Of a DNA stretch of 64,000 bases, positions 26,005-38,884 are shown piece by piece. The position numbers were made by a program, and so were the translations under genes. The DNA comes from Allacma fusca (lineage: Eukaryota; Arthropoda; Collembola; Symphypleona; Sminthuridae). The stretch lies in contig OX359246.1 of assembly GCA_947179485.1 (NCBI GenBank), positions 41,891,632 through 41,955,631 of the forward strand, given 5' to 3'. Below the pieces are notes generated by a model. That model worked only from the letters and a program-made list of their open reading frames with translations. It did no database searches and was not told where the DNA came from. Every line of letters starts with the position of its first letter. Positions within the stretch are counted from its first letter, which is position 1.

Positions 26005-29000
26005 TTACATCCTGCAAGTGCTCGTACAACCACAACAACGAGCCCCCAAAAATTTGTATTCGCATTTGTCCGCGCAACATGAAGTATCGTCTGATCCATC
26101 GCGACACTTCCAAGCTTTGCTATAGCAACATGATCCCGACTTCCTCCATCTTTCCAGAAAAACTTCTTTTTGTTTCTCAAATTCATGTAAGGACTCAGTT
26201 TTGACGGAGATCACTCGACCCTCGCAATCTGCCTCTAAAAACCTTTTCTCGCTGGATAATTTCTTTCGACGAATTTCAAGATCCTTCTGGTGCAATGCAA
26301 CTTTTGTGTCCAAGTTCTGTTGACACTCTTCAGCTTTAGAAGAAATTATTTTGTTTGCTCGGAGCTCTTCATTCGAAAGATCTGTTCTTGCTTCTTCCAA
26401 CTGAATGTCACATGCTTCCAAGTCAACCTTCTTTTGGGCTACGCAATTAGCTCTCTCTGCAGTTATTTTATTTTGGAGAACTCTTTTATCCGTTTCGGTT
26501 TGATCTTTTAATTTTGTGACTTCCTGAGTGCATATAGATTGAATGACTTTGACATCCTCTTGGCAAACATTGATTCTCCGACTGATCTTCCCTTCCAGTG
26601 ACTGGGCTTGTTGAGCGTTGTGCTTCTGTAAATCCGTTTGCTGCTGAGTACAGAGAAGTTTCTTGTTGTCTACTTCCTTGACACATGAGGCTTGTTTGTC
26701 TTCGAGTTGTTTATCCAGCTGTTGCTTAAGATTACTCGATAGATCCTTCCTTCGTTGTTTCTTATTCTCGAAATTCTGAAGGTGTTGTTGGCGTAAATTC
26801 TCAAGATCCCCATTGAGTTTATTTTGTGCCTCGACACAATTCTCTTCAACTCTACCAGTATGCTCTTTCTCCAGAGTCAATTCTCTTTTAAATATTTCTT
26901 CCTCTGTGTTTCCATTAGCAATTAACCCTTTTTCTTCATTATCATGTAAGGACTTTGTGTTAGTCAAGTCCCTTTCACAGTTTTCCTCCAGCTTGAGCAT
27001 CTTTGCTTCAAAAACTTTCTCGTCCTGGTCTCTCTGCGTCCTCAAAAGGGACAAATCATGATCTGCTTCGGTTATTAATCGTGTAAAGTTCTTTTCAGCT
27101 CTAGTTTTAGCAAGCCTGTCTTCGCTCAGTACGGGAAGAAAGGTTTCATCTAAGATCAACTTTTCAACTTTGACTTGTTCTTCCTCCAGAAATCCCAATA
27201 ATGTCTCAAAAGGCGGTAGCCAGTTTGATACCTTGAGCGGGGAAAGCACTCGACAGCTGGGTCCCTCTACGTCCATGTCGTTGGTCAAGTTCTGAATTTT
27301 TGAGACCCTTAGGATCTCCCCTTGATAACCTAGAAACGTCCGGAGTCTGGCCGCAAACTGATTATAAGTATCAATCCGATTTTCAGCGTCTTCGAGCAAG
27401 TCTTCCAATGACTTTGCGAGGGAAGACAGTTGTAGCTTAAGAGCAGTGGAATTTCTTGAATTAAAAATTTGTTGGTGGATTTTATTTTGGAAGTAGGTGT
27501 TTAGGTTCTTGGTTTCTTGGAGCATATGCTGGTTTAGAGTGGACGTCATTTTAGAGAGAGCTGAATTGGCGGACTCTATGGCGATCCTCAAGGGACTTGA
27601 CCATTCTGGGATGTTTGCAGGGAACCTCTCGCCACGAACTGTTTCAAAGAAATTTAAGTTCTTTTCGCGGTTCTGAATCGTTCGAATTTCTTGGTCAAGG
27701 CTAGGAATATTTAGGATACGGATGAGATCATACAGGGCTTGAGTAAATTCCTGCCTGGTCATTGCTGGGGAGAGGGATCGATAAAAATTCTCCATACGCC
27801 TTTGGTCATTCAGGAGCTTCCCCACTGTTCTTGAGGGATCTTGTAGGTTGCTTTGAGTATGTGTGACTATTCGGTTTGACAGGGACAGCATGGCTGAGGA
27901 TATCATCCTGCTCATGACTCCAGCAATTTTGGAAATGAGAAACTTCCCATTTTCGGAGACGCTGATTCCAAAATCATTGGCGGAATTTCTTACAAATGTG
28001 GTGCTTACTTCCAAATTACGAAGTATTGCTGCTCGGCGTTCCATCACATCGGCTTGGGCTATAAGAGGACCGGGTGTGACTGGTTGAAGGAAGTAAGAGA
28101 TTCTATTGTAGGAATTATTCTCATCTTTAGAAAGGAAGGCGTCTAGTAGCGCATCCGCCTTTTCTCTCCTTTTGGGATCTTTCATTACTTTCTGTAAATC
28201 AGTTTTCACAGACTCAAGAAATGCTGCTATCCCACCTATAATTCTCTCTGGAGATTCATCCGAGTCGACTTTACTGGCTACCAGACTGATTGCATCGGTA
28301 AATTTTCCAGGATTCTTTATGAACTCTGTTGCATGGTTGAGTATTTCAATGATTTTTTTACGATGACCTCCTTGAATCATAGTAGTATGGGTGATGATGA
28401 AAAGGATTTTGACTCTCTCGGCATGATCAGCTACGTTCTTGAGAAACCAGGAGTTGGCAATTTCCACGGACACGTTCCGAGTGTCACTGAAGCCCGGCAT
28501 GTCGTAGAAAGAAATATTACTGGAGGGGTCCACGATGAGATTTGGGAAAATGGTTTTTGAGATAACGGTGCTCCCTTCACTGATTTGTTTTGCTGTGTCT
28601 CGAATGAGGATACCGAGCCTTCCGGCTTTGTAAGCTTCCAGGTTTTCTGCCTCGGCAATGAATTTTGTGATGGTTGTTTTCCCAGCCCCAGTCATTCCAA
28701 CCACTAGAACTACATCTTTGATGGCCTTATTCAGTTTTATTTCCGATTCTCCTTCAGTGATTAGCCGGACTGTGTCGTCCAGAAACATTTGTTCCTTGGA
28801 AGGTGTGGAAGTATTCCTTGAAGCCTCTATAACATTCTACAAAAATAGACAGCTTGTTAATTACAAGTGATGATGAGCTCAGGCAATCGCTCAATATATT
28901 AATAAGGAATTTCCCACATTGTGATTTCCTCTTATAATTATATAGATATTTATTCAGGTCGATTTCTGGCCTTGGCCCTTTCTTATAATTATATAGCAAT

Positions 29001-29455
29001 GCCTCTTTACATGCTCATATGTATATCTATAAAATTACTGGTAGGTACAGGTCTACAGGTTTATCGTCCCCATGCAATATCGGAGAATGACTCCAAGAAT
29101 ATCATCTTAGGGAGTCACAAATATTGTCACAAATTTAACCATTGCGTAATTTAAAACAATTATATTGAGTTTATGTTTTAATGCTGGTTTGTAGAAAATT
29201 TCATGGGTTTTGAAGGAAGCTATCTAAGGGGTCTCTACGTTAAGAATTTTTGGTGTGAGCGTTAAACTCAGGAATCAAAATTGGGAGAAATTGTGAATTG
29301 CCGTTTGTGAGTTAGCTATACAGAATGTATAGAGACTTAAAATTGATAAAACTTACTTTCACGGTGGCTGGTTCCTCCTTTGGAAGCCCAAGAATGTTTA
29401 TTAGCCCAAGTGAAAGTAAATACAGGATAAATAGACTTGTCACAGGATCCCTCAT
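26005..29455 (-). CDS. Secreted GTPase-like coiled-coil protein 1 with Cys-rich tail; 2 exons, 976 aa
   Basis: Exon 1 (29455-29357) encodes a signal peptide (MRDPVTSLFILYLLSLGLIN). After a 520-bp intron, exon 2 (28836-26005, stop TAA) carries the rest, with phase 0 at the junction. The G-domain has a P-loop GMTGAGKTT, a switch motif DMPGFSDTRN, and SKVD as a possible G4 guanine-specificity motif. It most resembles AIG1/TRAFAC-type GTPases. A middle helical region ends in a conserved Cys followed by NWLPPF. A long coiled coil then carries ten cysteines at fixed spacing. The last 42 residues form a ten-cysteine module ending CRM. A P-loop GTPase with a signal peptide is unusual, because GTP is scarce outside the cytosol. 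It is the first of four tandem paralogues. The exact family is not recognised and the function is unknown. Confidence 0.88.
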
Positions 29456-31054
29456 ATTATAGCAGGTTATGTCTTGCCGTTATCATTGCCAGGGACGAAA
29501 TCAGACTTTAACATTAAAGAGTGTCTTCTTATATAGTTCTAATGGGTTGTGAGTGTTCAGTCTACGTCTACGCAATTACACGCGAAATCTATTTTTATGC
29601 AACAAATCGTATTGCGGAGTAATGAATGAGTTCTTCGGGGGAACTTGAACTGATTATTTGACATCTCAGAAATAGGGGTCAAACCAGGAAAGATAATATG
29701 CTTCATGAGAACTGTGACTCATCCAAATACAAGTATACATATTCCTGTCTAAGCTTTGCATCCTAGAACATAAAACTGATAGCAATTAACGGATAAAATA
29801 TCTGCTAAGGGTTAAAGTAAGATTTAGTACGTACCTCATCAAATAGTCCTCAAAGATTATCGAAGATTTCTTTTCTTCTAATTCTAAAGAAGATGAAACA
29901 AATAACTTCTTTCTAAAGTACAAATTATCCATGCGCAAACTTTTCCATGGTGCACAAAATCAGTAAAAAAATTAATAGCCCTTATACTATCATTAGATAG
30001 TACAATTATAATATAATCGACTCTTTCTAAAGCGACTCCTATATTTTTACTATTAATGTGACTGTGTAGGTTTTCAACCATGATCCGTGATTAGCCATGT
30101 TCATAGCATTGTACATTTACAATTGAGGATTTCAATATTTACAGCCATACTATTTAGTACTTATTTAGTACATAGTTAAAGAGCAGTCACTAAAATATTC
30201 TCAAGAAAGTTGACTCTCCCTTTATTGTTTGCGACACTTTCTCTATACTGTAAAGACCCAGTTAGCTTCTCCCGAGGGTGATTACGTATAAACATGGTAA
30301 GTTAAGCCCATCGAACGACACCTCCATTATAACGACAACGTTGCAAAAATTCATGATATTTGAGAGTGCTGTCATCAGGAGAGTAGACTGCTACTGTAAG
30401 TACCTACAGCAAAGGTGTCAGCCTTTCCAACACGTAGGTCTATTTGTAGGTTATTTGTAGGGTGAAATGAATTTTTTGGAGAGGCTTGTATGCAAAATAG
30501 TGTGCAAGAATATACGCTAAAACCTAGCCTACAGAATAGGTAGGGTCAGGCGTCGTATAAATATAGATAGGTTTAAATGTATGCTACTGAAGCATGTCAT
30601 GTTCATTTAATGGCATTTAGGACGGGATAAAATTATAATTATAGAACAATCTTTGCCTGATACTTCAACATTGTATGTGTTATGGTGCATAACATGCGTC
30701 AAAATTTCGTGCATTGATTTTTTTGGAAACCTCACCATTTAGAGCTCTAAATATTCACTAAATTGGAAACTCAACCATTTGAGTGGAAATTGGAGTTTGA
30801 GCACAGTTCAAATTTAATACGGGATTTACTATAAGATATGTTGTCAGACAGTTAATACATTCATAATTGTCTTGTTTAGCTAACTATGGAAAATGTTTCT
30901 TATGGTATTTAGTTTGGGAATTAAGAAGTTTTACATGCCTTCGAGTACCTGTTACTGGAGTAGAGTAATAGTATTTATTAAAAATAAGGTAAGTATTATA
31001 ATTGCAAGTATAGGAGCATGATCTCGGACATTTTTGTGTAGAATTAAATGCTCT
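29456..31054. other. Intergenic, nothing recognised
   Basis: Upstream of GTPase-stalk gene 1, so its promoter should lie near 29460-29550. The rest shows no supported exon or repeat up to the TTAA that begins the piggyBac-like element. Confidence 0.4.
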
Positions 31055-31374
31055 TTAACCCTATAATTCCCAAGGTGTGGACAGCGTGGCCAAAACACAA
31101 AGTTTTCACAGTAATATTTTTATTTTAACGAAACTATGAAACGTAGAATTTTCATAATTTTGCTAATCGTTCCCTACTATTTTGGCAATACATGTTCCAA
31201 ATTTCAAGGTTCTAGGTCAAGCCACTACCAGTGCAGAAAATTTTGACTGTACCAAGTTTGCCTTTTCTCCACCATTTTCAATGCAAAATCATAGGCCTAT
31301 ACCAATACATTGGGGCCATACGCATAGTATGTGTGAAATATTATTTTAATTTTATCGTTCTCCTTTGGATATAA

Positions 31375-32530
31375 AATAAATATAAATATATAATATATAA
31401 AAAATAATATATATATATATAATAATATATATTTAGGTTACATATATATATATATATATATAAAATAATATAGATTTAGTTTATATATATATATAAAATA
31501 ATATAGATTTAGTTTATATATATATATAAAATAATATAGATTTAGTTTATATATATATATAAAATAATATATATTTAGTTTATATATATATAAAATAATA
31601 TATATTTAGTTTATATATATATAAAATAATATATATTTAGTTTATATATATATAAAATAATATATATTTAGTTTATATATATATAAAATAATATATATTT
31701 AGTTTATATATATATAAAATAATATATATTTAGTTTATATATATATAAAATAATATATATTTAGTTTATATATATATAAAATAATATATATTTAGTTTAT
31801 ATATATATAAAATAATATATATTTAGTTTATATATATATAAAATAATATATATTTAGTTTATATATATATAAAATAATATATATTTAGTTTATATATATA
31901 TAAAATAATATATATTTAGTTTATATATATATAAAATAATATATATTTAGTTTATATATATATAAAATAATATATATTTAGTTTATATATATATATAAAA
32001 TAATATATATTTTGTTTATATATATATATATATAAAATAATATATATTTAGTTTATATATATATATAAAATAATATATATTTTGTTTATATATATATATA
32101 TATAAAATAATATATATTTAGTTTATATGTATATAAAATAATATATATTTAGTTTATATATATATAAAATAATATATATTTAGTTTATATGTATATAAAA
32201 TAATATATATTTAGTTTATATATATATAAAATAATATATATTTAGTTTATATGTATATAAAATAATATATATTTAGTTTATATATATATAAAATAATATA
32301 TATTTAGTTTATATGTATATAAAATAATATATATTTAGTTTATATATATATAAAATAATATATATTTAGTTTATATGTATATAAAATAATATATATTTAG
32401 TTTATATATATATATAAAATAATATATATTTAGTTTATATATATATATATAATAATATATATTTAGTTTATATATATATATATATAATTATATATATTTA
32501 GTTTACATATATATATAATATATATTTATT
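31375..32530. repeat. AT-rich minisatellite, 31-bp period
   Basis: Units of the form TTTAGTTTATATATATATAA followed by AATAATATATA repeat every 31 bp in the central stretch. The period varies where the TA run is longer or reads TATATGTATA. An alternation of TATATATATA and TATATGTATA units from about 32120 to 32400 shows a two-unit higher-order pattern. Confidence 0.95.
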
Positions 32531-32875
32531 TTGTATGTATTATATATATATAAAACTAAAAATATATAAATATATATTATTTTATATATATTATATATTT
32601 ATATTTAGTTTGTAAGTATTATATATACATAACATTAAAAATATATAAATATATATTATTTTATATATATTATATATTTATATTTAGTTTGTAAGTATTA
32701 TATATACATAAAATTAAAACTATATAAATATATATAATTTTATATATATTATATATTTATATTTAGTTTGTAAGTATTATATATACATAAAATTAAAACT
32801 ATATAAATATATATAATTTTATATATATTATATATTTATATTTAGTATGTATGTGTTATATATATATATAAGTAT
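32531..32875. repeat. Second AT-rich tandem repeat, ~80-bp period
   Basis: About four copies of a unit containing TTTAGTTTGTAAGTATTATA (last copy TATGTATGTGTTATATATA) follow directly after the 31-bp array, within the same inverted-repeat element. Confidence 0.85.
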
Positions 32876-33210
32876 ATATATAATTAAAATTATATGTATC
32901 TATATATATTTATAGCATCCAAAGGAGAACGCTAAAATTAAAATATGTGTAAACTAAATATAAACATATAATATATATAATATATTTATAATATAATAAT
33001 ATTGAAATATATTTATTTTATATGTATTATATACATAAATAATGAATTTTAATGACGATTATCCTTCCGTTGCAGCCCCAAAGCTGTTAAAATTGTGCCC
33101 CCTAAATAGGCTAATTAATTTGTTACGGGCCCTTTGATTTAACATGTGGCCAGCCTGTCCACGGCTTAGGAATAGTAGCACCCTAAAAAGCTTAGGAATC
33201 ATAGGGTTAA

Positions 33211-33659
33211 AATGAGCCATTGCACGGTATTGTCGGAGCAGTGGAACTGTAGTATCCTTTGGGTTTATGGGGTAATATTGTAAGTAATACAGATTAATAG
33301 CATTTATTACAAATGAAGATCTGCCTCGCCATAGTTTTCGCAAAGTTAGACATCTTAATGGAACTATAACTTTTATACATCTGAAGTATTGCCATCTTCA
33401 TTTAAATCTTCCACTTCTAGGTCATCCTCCATAACCACAATATCATTTAACTTCCTTTTGATTGAATCACAAGTGGAATTTGTAATTACACGCACTTATT
33501 GCTGGCATGTTGTGCTAAGTAGGTTAACCATCTCTATTGCTTAAACTTATGCTTTTCAAAAATTACGATGCATTCCTGAAAAACACTCTGAATAGCAAAA
33601 TAAATCTTTAGGTTGTAGAGAGCCACTTACTACACTACATGCCTCGTAAGATGGATTTC
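33211..33659. other. Intergenic with a possible coding relic
   Basis: On the minus strand, about 33463-33372 reads as an acidic ORF tail ending before a TAA (DSIKRKLNDIVVMEDDLEVE and on). It has no start, no splice partner and no neighbour of the same frame. It may be debris of a gene or transposase. Confidence 0.25.
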
Positions 33660-33930
33660 TGTTCGCAAAAGTACCCAGATTTTCAGGTACTAATTTATCA
33701 GGTCCAGGTATATTGGAAGCTTGTACCTGTTCCAGTCAGGTACAACCCAAACACTTCCAAGTTTGTACCTGTACCCAACACCCGGCTTTGTACCCAAAAT
33801 TTGGGTACATATAGCTAGTACCCATAAAGTACCCATTCAGTTTGGGTACTTAAACAGAGTACCCATTTCGGACCTGTACCTGTACCCAAATACTCAGGTA
33901 CTACCCGTACCCATGCGATGCACCGGTCAA
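33660..33930. repeat. Low-complexity GTACCC/GGTACAGG cluster
   Basis: Dense short motifs GTACCC, GGTAC and GTACCTG recur in both orientations. This is the same style as the GGGAACAGG motifs in the 22.8-24.6 kb element, and its last part also holds GGTACAGG. It may be an end of a related non-autonomous transposon, but I could not fix termini or a target-site duplication. Confidence 0.5.
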
Positions 33931-34813
33931 TATAACTAAACACAAACTATATATTTCTTTCTGATCCCGAACACCCGGAACTTGAGGCAGGGCTTCTAGT
34001 TATTGGAGAACCATAGAAGGCATTTAAGTAGTCCGTGGGTAGCGAAAAAGCATATAAGATGAGAAATGTAGAAATACTAGTAGAGAGTACTAATAGAATG
34101 TAGTGTGTGGTGGACACCATTGACCTACAGTACATGACCATTGGTTCTGTACCCATTAAAGCCATATAATTCAGGATGGGGCACTGTGAACATCAGTTCT
34201 ACAAAACCTAATGTCCTGGTACTGACACTGGTTGTGAGTACTGACATAGAAGCATTGAGTATTCAACATGTTTGAACATACAAAGTTTGCATTTAGTTTT
34301 CCCACTTCAAAATTTTCTGTAAAGAAATTAAACAGCAGAATTAAAAAATGTATTTAGGCTTAAAATCGCCACACAAAATGAGATAAAACCGCATAAAAAC
34401 AAAAGATCCCTTTCAAGAGTATATGCATAGACTGTGAGAGTTTTTTCTCTTATTAGAGATGAAATGTATTTTAGAGAGACAGCGAACTGAGGACTGTGTA
34501 TTAATGAATAATTTATTGAAACTATGAGATTTCATAATATTTATCGAGTGCATTGTTTAAAAAAACCTTTTCAAAATTGCAGAAATTCTATAACAAATAA
34601 TGAATCGTTATGATATTACACCCTAAGATTATCACGTATTGACATGATTGGCAAAGGAATGAGGCATATACATACATATGTATAAATACACTATGTAAAT
34701 AGCTTGCAATCTTGTACTTATCCGACCCGCTATTACTGTATTATTATTATTCATTATATTGTCCAGTCATATTGAAACTATCAAATGTGTTTATGCAAGT
34801 AGTAAGTAATTAA
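33931..34813. other. Intergenic, nothing recognised
   Basis: No supported exon, RNA gene or repeat. The 3' UTR of GTPase-stalk gene 2 probably covers the right end. Confidence 0.4.
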
Positions 34814-37719
34814 TTAAACACTTTCCGAATCCTCTGCCATAATTTTGTACTTCTGTAGCAACTCTTGATGTTTTAATGTATTCTTTGCTTCCCTCAGTTG
34901 ACTTTCACAAGTGGTGTTCACTTTTCTAATGGAATCGAGAATCTCTTCCTCCAAGCCACCCTGATCAGTTTTATGGAGATCCTGCGTTCTACTTATTTTC
35001 TTCTTGCATGCCGTCTCTTGTTTTGTCAATTCCTCATGTAAATACGCGTTTACCTTACCAATTTTGGAACGAATGCGAGCAGCTTGATTGTCACAGTTGG
35101 CTTTCTTTATTGACTGATCGTCCAAGCAAGCATTTGTTTTAGCCTCAAGTTCCTCTCTCAACAGCTGGGAATCTCGGTTCGACTGTCTTTCCATATCTAT
35201 TTTTTGTAATGTACAAGAGCTGGTTTCAGTCTCCTTTCTTTTCACACATGCTGATTCAGCTTCTTGCATTTTCTCTTCCATTAATAATTTTTCTTGCTGG
35301 GCGTGTACCGTTAGTAGAATCTTCTGTTGAGTGCAGAGTTCTTCCTGATTTTGTAGATTTTTCAGGCAAGTCTCATCTTCTCGCTGTAAACTTTCCTGTT
35401 GGATCTGTCGGACGTGGTTGTCCAACTCATCTCCAATCCTTTGGATTTCAGATATTTTCTCCGTTTGATCTGCTCTCTCTTGTTTGAGATTCCCGTTGAG
35501 AATCTCCAACCGCTCTGGACACTGAGTTTGAATTTTTTCAGCCTTCTGTTTCACTTGACTGATTTCAAGCTGGTAGCCGGATTTAAGATGATCTTGGGAC
35601 TCCCTTATTTGCTGCAATTTTTGGGCATGAATTTCGATGGCATTGGTGGCTTCTGTCCTACAATTCTCTTCAGCCTGAAGATACTTGGTATTCCAAAGCT
35701 CAGGGTCATTCTTTGTTTGGATCCGCAAATTAGCTATCTCTAGCTTCAAGTTATTTAATTGTTCGGTTGCATTATTTTCTAAATTATCCATTTCCCTTCT
35801 TACGTCCGCAATTTCGTTTTGAAGTTTTGTGGCATGAATCTGAATTTCCAGTGATAGGGTTTTGGATCGAATATGCTTTTGCAGGACTTTAAGTGGAATT
35901 AACCATTGTATGAGCTTTAACTGAGAGATGTGTTGACAGTCTTTCCCTTCAATTTGAATATCGGCGTTGAGTATCACCGGAAATGACATTCCATAGGGAC
36001 TGAGAAACGTATGAAAATGTGAGGAAAAGTCATTGAAGGATTGGGACCTCTCATGAGCGGTCTCCAGAAATGTCTTAAGCGTTTGTGAAAACTCCCGCAT
36101 TTCTAAATTCAGTGCTGTCATGTTCTCAGACATTTTTAATTTTTCCTCGTAATTATTTTGAAATTGAGAAGCAATGTCGGAGATTTGCGTAATGACCTGT
36201 GCATTGGCTTCTGTAAGTATTTCAATTACCTTCATTTTAGATGACTGGACTGCTATTTTAATTGGACGGGACCATTCCTTGTTGTTAAAATGGAGCTGCT
36301 GTTGAGTAATATCTTCGAAAAATTGGAGGTTGTCCCCAAGGTTCCTGAGTTCAATGCTGAAATTGGATATGAATGGAAGGTTCAACACTTCTAGGGACTG
36401 GGCAAGCTTGTCAAGAAATTCATTCCTGGAAAATATGGATTGAATTGATTCCGGAATTATTTCTAGCTCCTTGAGGTTCCTCACAACTGTTCCAACATTA
36501 TGTAAGGAGCTGTTGACAGCTGTTGTGAAATGGCTCTGGATTTGTTCTTGGATGGTGATAATGATTGAAGTTATTTTTTCATGAGTGATTGCTGTTAGGT
36601 TCAAGCTCAAGAGCTGACCTTTGGGGGATACACTGATGCCGAAATCCTCTGGAACGGATTTCACAAAGACTGTATTGTTTTCTACGACTTGCCTCATGTG
36701 AGGCAAGCGTTCCATCACAGATGGAATCTCTTTAAGTGCTCCAACCTGATTTGGCTGCCTGAAGAAGGAGATTTTAGTGTACGTTCCGTTGATGTCTTTG
36801 GCAAGGAATGCGTCAATTAGGTCTGAATACTTCCGTTCGGTCTCCGGATCCGTGGTAACGTCGCCAAGATCACCTTTCACATTGAGGAGAAAATCCGCAA
36901 TGTCTTCAATGATATCTTCTGCGTTCTTACCGACGACTCTTCGACCCCCGACCTTAGAGACGATTAAACTGGTGGCATCCGCGAATTTTTTGGGATCTTT
37001 GACAAAATCCGTTGCTGCAGCAAGGAGCTTCAGGAAAACGTCTCGGTGTTGTCCGAATTGCAGAGTGCTGTGACCCACTATGAAAAGGATCTTGACAGAT
37101 GAGGCGCGGTCAGCGACTTTCTTCATGAACCAGGCGTTGGCAATCTCAATGGAGGTATTTCGGGTGTCACTGAAACCAGGCATGTCATAGTACACGTGGT
37201 TGGAGGTTGGGTCAAGGAGACGCTCAGGAAAAATTGTTTTGGAGACGATAGTTGATTTTTCACTTATCGTTTGGTTCTTGTCACGGATTAGAATTCGATG
37301 ACCGCTGTCGTATGACTCCAAACTCTCCGGAATAGCAAAGAACTTTGTAAGTGTTGTTTTTCCTGCCCCCGTTAATCCAATCGTCAAGACAAATTCCTTT
37401 GTAGCGTCGTCTAAGATTATTTCAGCGTCACCAGCTCGAATCAGTCGAAGGGTATCGGCAATGAAAATCTCTTCTTCTGATAGTTCTAATGTACCATCAT
37501 GCCCCTCGTTGTCAGTCGTAGTCTGTAATCATAGAAAATTATTAAATAAAAATATTGGCATATTTTGTATTTTTTAAAATTTGAGTAATAATTACTTCCG
37601 TTGACATTTTTTAACTTAATTACCTGCGGTAACTCCTCCGCTGAAGTGTACAGGATGAGGACAGTGAAGGGGAAAATTAGCGAAAGTGTTAATATGAAAT
37701 TCATGATGACTATTAACAT
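34814..37719 (-). CDS. Secreted GTPase-like coiled-coil protein 2, acidic tail; 2 exons, 934 aa
   Basis: Exon 1 (37719-37624) encodes a signal peptide rich in Leu, Ile and Phe. A 101-bp intron leads to exon 2 (37522-34814, stop TAA), phase 0. An in-frame second Met (MNFILTLSLIF) could be the real start. The P-loop is GLTGAGKTT and the switch motif DMPGFSDTRN. At the expected G4 position it has SKVGG, without the usual Asp, so guanine specificity is doubtful. The same helical middle with a conserved Cys and WLIPL follows, then the stalk with ten cysteines at the family spacing. Instead of the Cys-rich module it ends in YKIMAEDSESV. About 250 residues of its G-domain are nearly identical to gene 3, unlike the rest. 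Confidence 0.88.
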
Positions 37720-38884
37720 GTAATTGTAAGCTTACTGAACTTTGGCCTATTAAAATTATTGGCAATTATATATAGTGTACCTAAAATTAAAAGTATGGAT
37801 TACTTTCTTTTTGCAAGCACATTGGCAGCCCACAATGCACTTATTAAATTGCAAGTCGAGTTTCTTTGTTGCTAGAGCCAGTGTGGAGATTGACATGTGT
37901 TTGAACCTGTCGCTGCAGTAGTACTATTTTTATACCCTTGTCTGGAATTATATTTATATGTGTCACTGCCTTGTTTGTCAGTGTGGTACAACGTTTAAGA
38001 AAAACTGTCGTATTCTTTATCCGTAGATACATATTTCCTCTTAATGTTATGTCTGATGACCTATGTCAGAGTCAAAGTTGAAGATGTGTAATTATGCTTC
38101 TTCAGCAAGTACTTTACTGAGCTGCTCCCCAACTATTCCCAAGAATCACATTTGAATGGACAACTTATATGACGTACTCATTTTTCTAGCTTATCGTTAG
38201 ATTCGCAAAAGTGACAGGGGTTTTTCTCAAATGAAGAATGTTACACATGTAATTATAGATCCGTGTTAATAATATATGTGGCTGAAGAACTCAAACTGCA
38301 ATGTACATTTGATAATTTAATGACTTGAAAATGTCAATAAGTACCTACACTGTGCTTCGTGTTTGTGCCCAACTGTTTACTGCAGAGCTACAGCGTTTAC
38401 GATCCCCGCTGATCATGCAAATAACTAAAACAAATTTTAAAGCAGAGTATAATATCTATTTTTACTCAAATTATTAGGGGTCGGACACAATAGAAACAAA
38501 AGCATGACTTTTATCATCTCCGCTGATTTATACAATTTAAGTATATGTACACACATACACCGAGTACACATAAAACAAAACAAAACAAATCAATTTAGTA
38601 AATCCCTAAAGGTTTGACTGGCATTTAGTTTTGTCAGTAACAAAATACTTTGAGTTATTTTGATACTACAAAGTTTTAAATTCCATATCCAACTCGTTTA
38701 AGAAGAAATGAGACTCCTGAACAATGTGCTACAACTGTACAGATTTAGAATTAATGCTGCCTCATTTTTTAAAGACTCAGTATGTAATAAAGTTTGATCT
38801 TCTTAGAAAGTCAAAACAAATCAACAAATCGAACACAGACCCTTCTTCACCTATGATTCTAATTTATTATACAATGGGTTAACG
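37720..38884. other. Intergenic between GTPase-stalk genes 2 and 3
   Basis: It should contain the promoter of gene 2 and the 3' end of gene 3. No exon or repeat is supported. Confidence 0.4.

Larger units (their letters stand above)
31055..33210. mobile_element. piggyBac-like non-autonomous inverted-repeat element
   Basis: The left end reads TTAACCCTATAATTCC and the reverse complement of the right end TTAACCCTATGATTCC. TTAA sits at both extremities, as piggyBac target-site duplications do. Inverted similarity resumes further in: a GTGGACAG-x-GTGGCC-like block, and then TTTTAATTTTA-CGTTCTCCTTTGGAT at about 31347-31373 facing its inverse near 32920-32945. The interior is an expanded AT-rich tandem repeat. 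No transposase is encoded. Confidence 0.8.

Noticed and set aside
33059..33343. 94-aa minus-strand ORF
   Set aside because: It straddles the right end of the piggyBac-like element, includes its inverted-repeat arm and has no transposase features.
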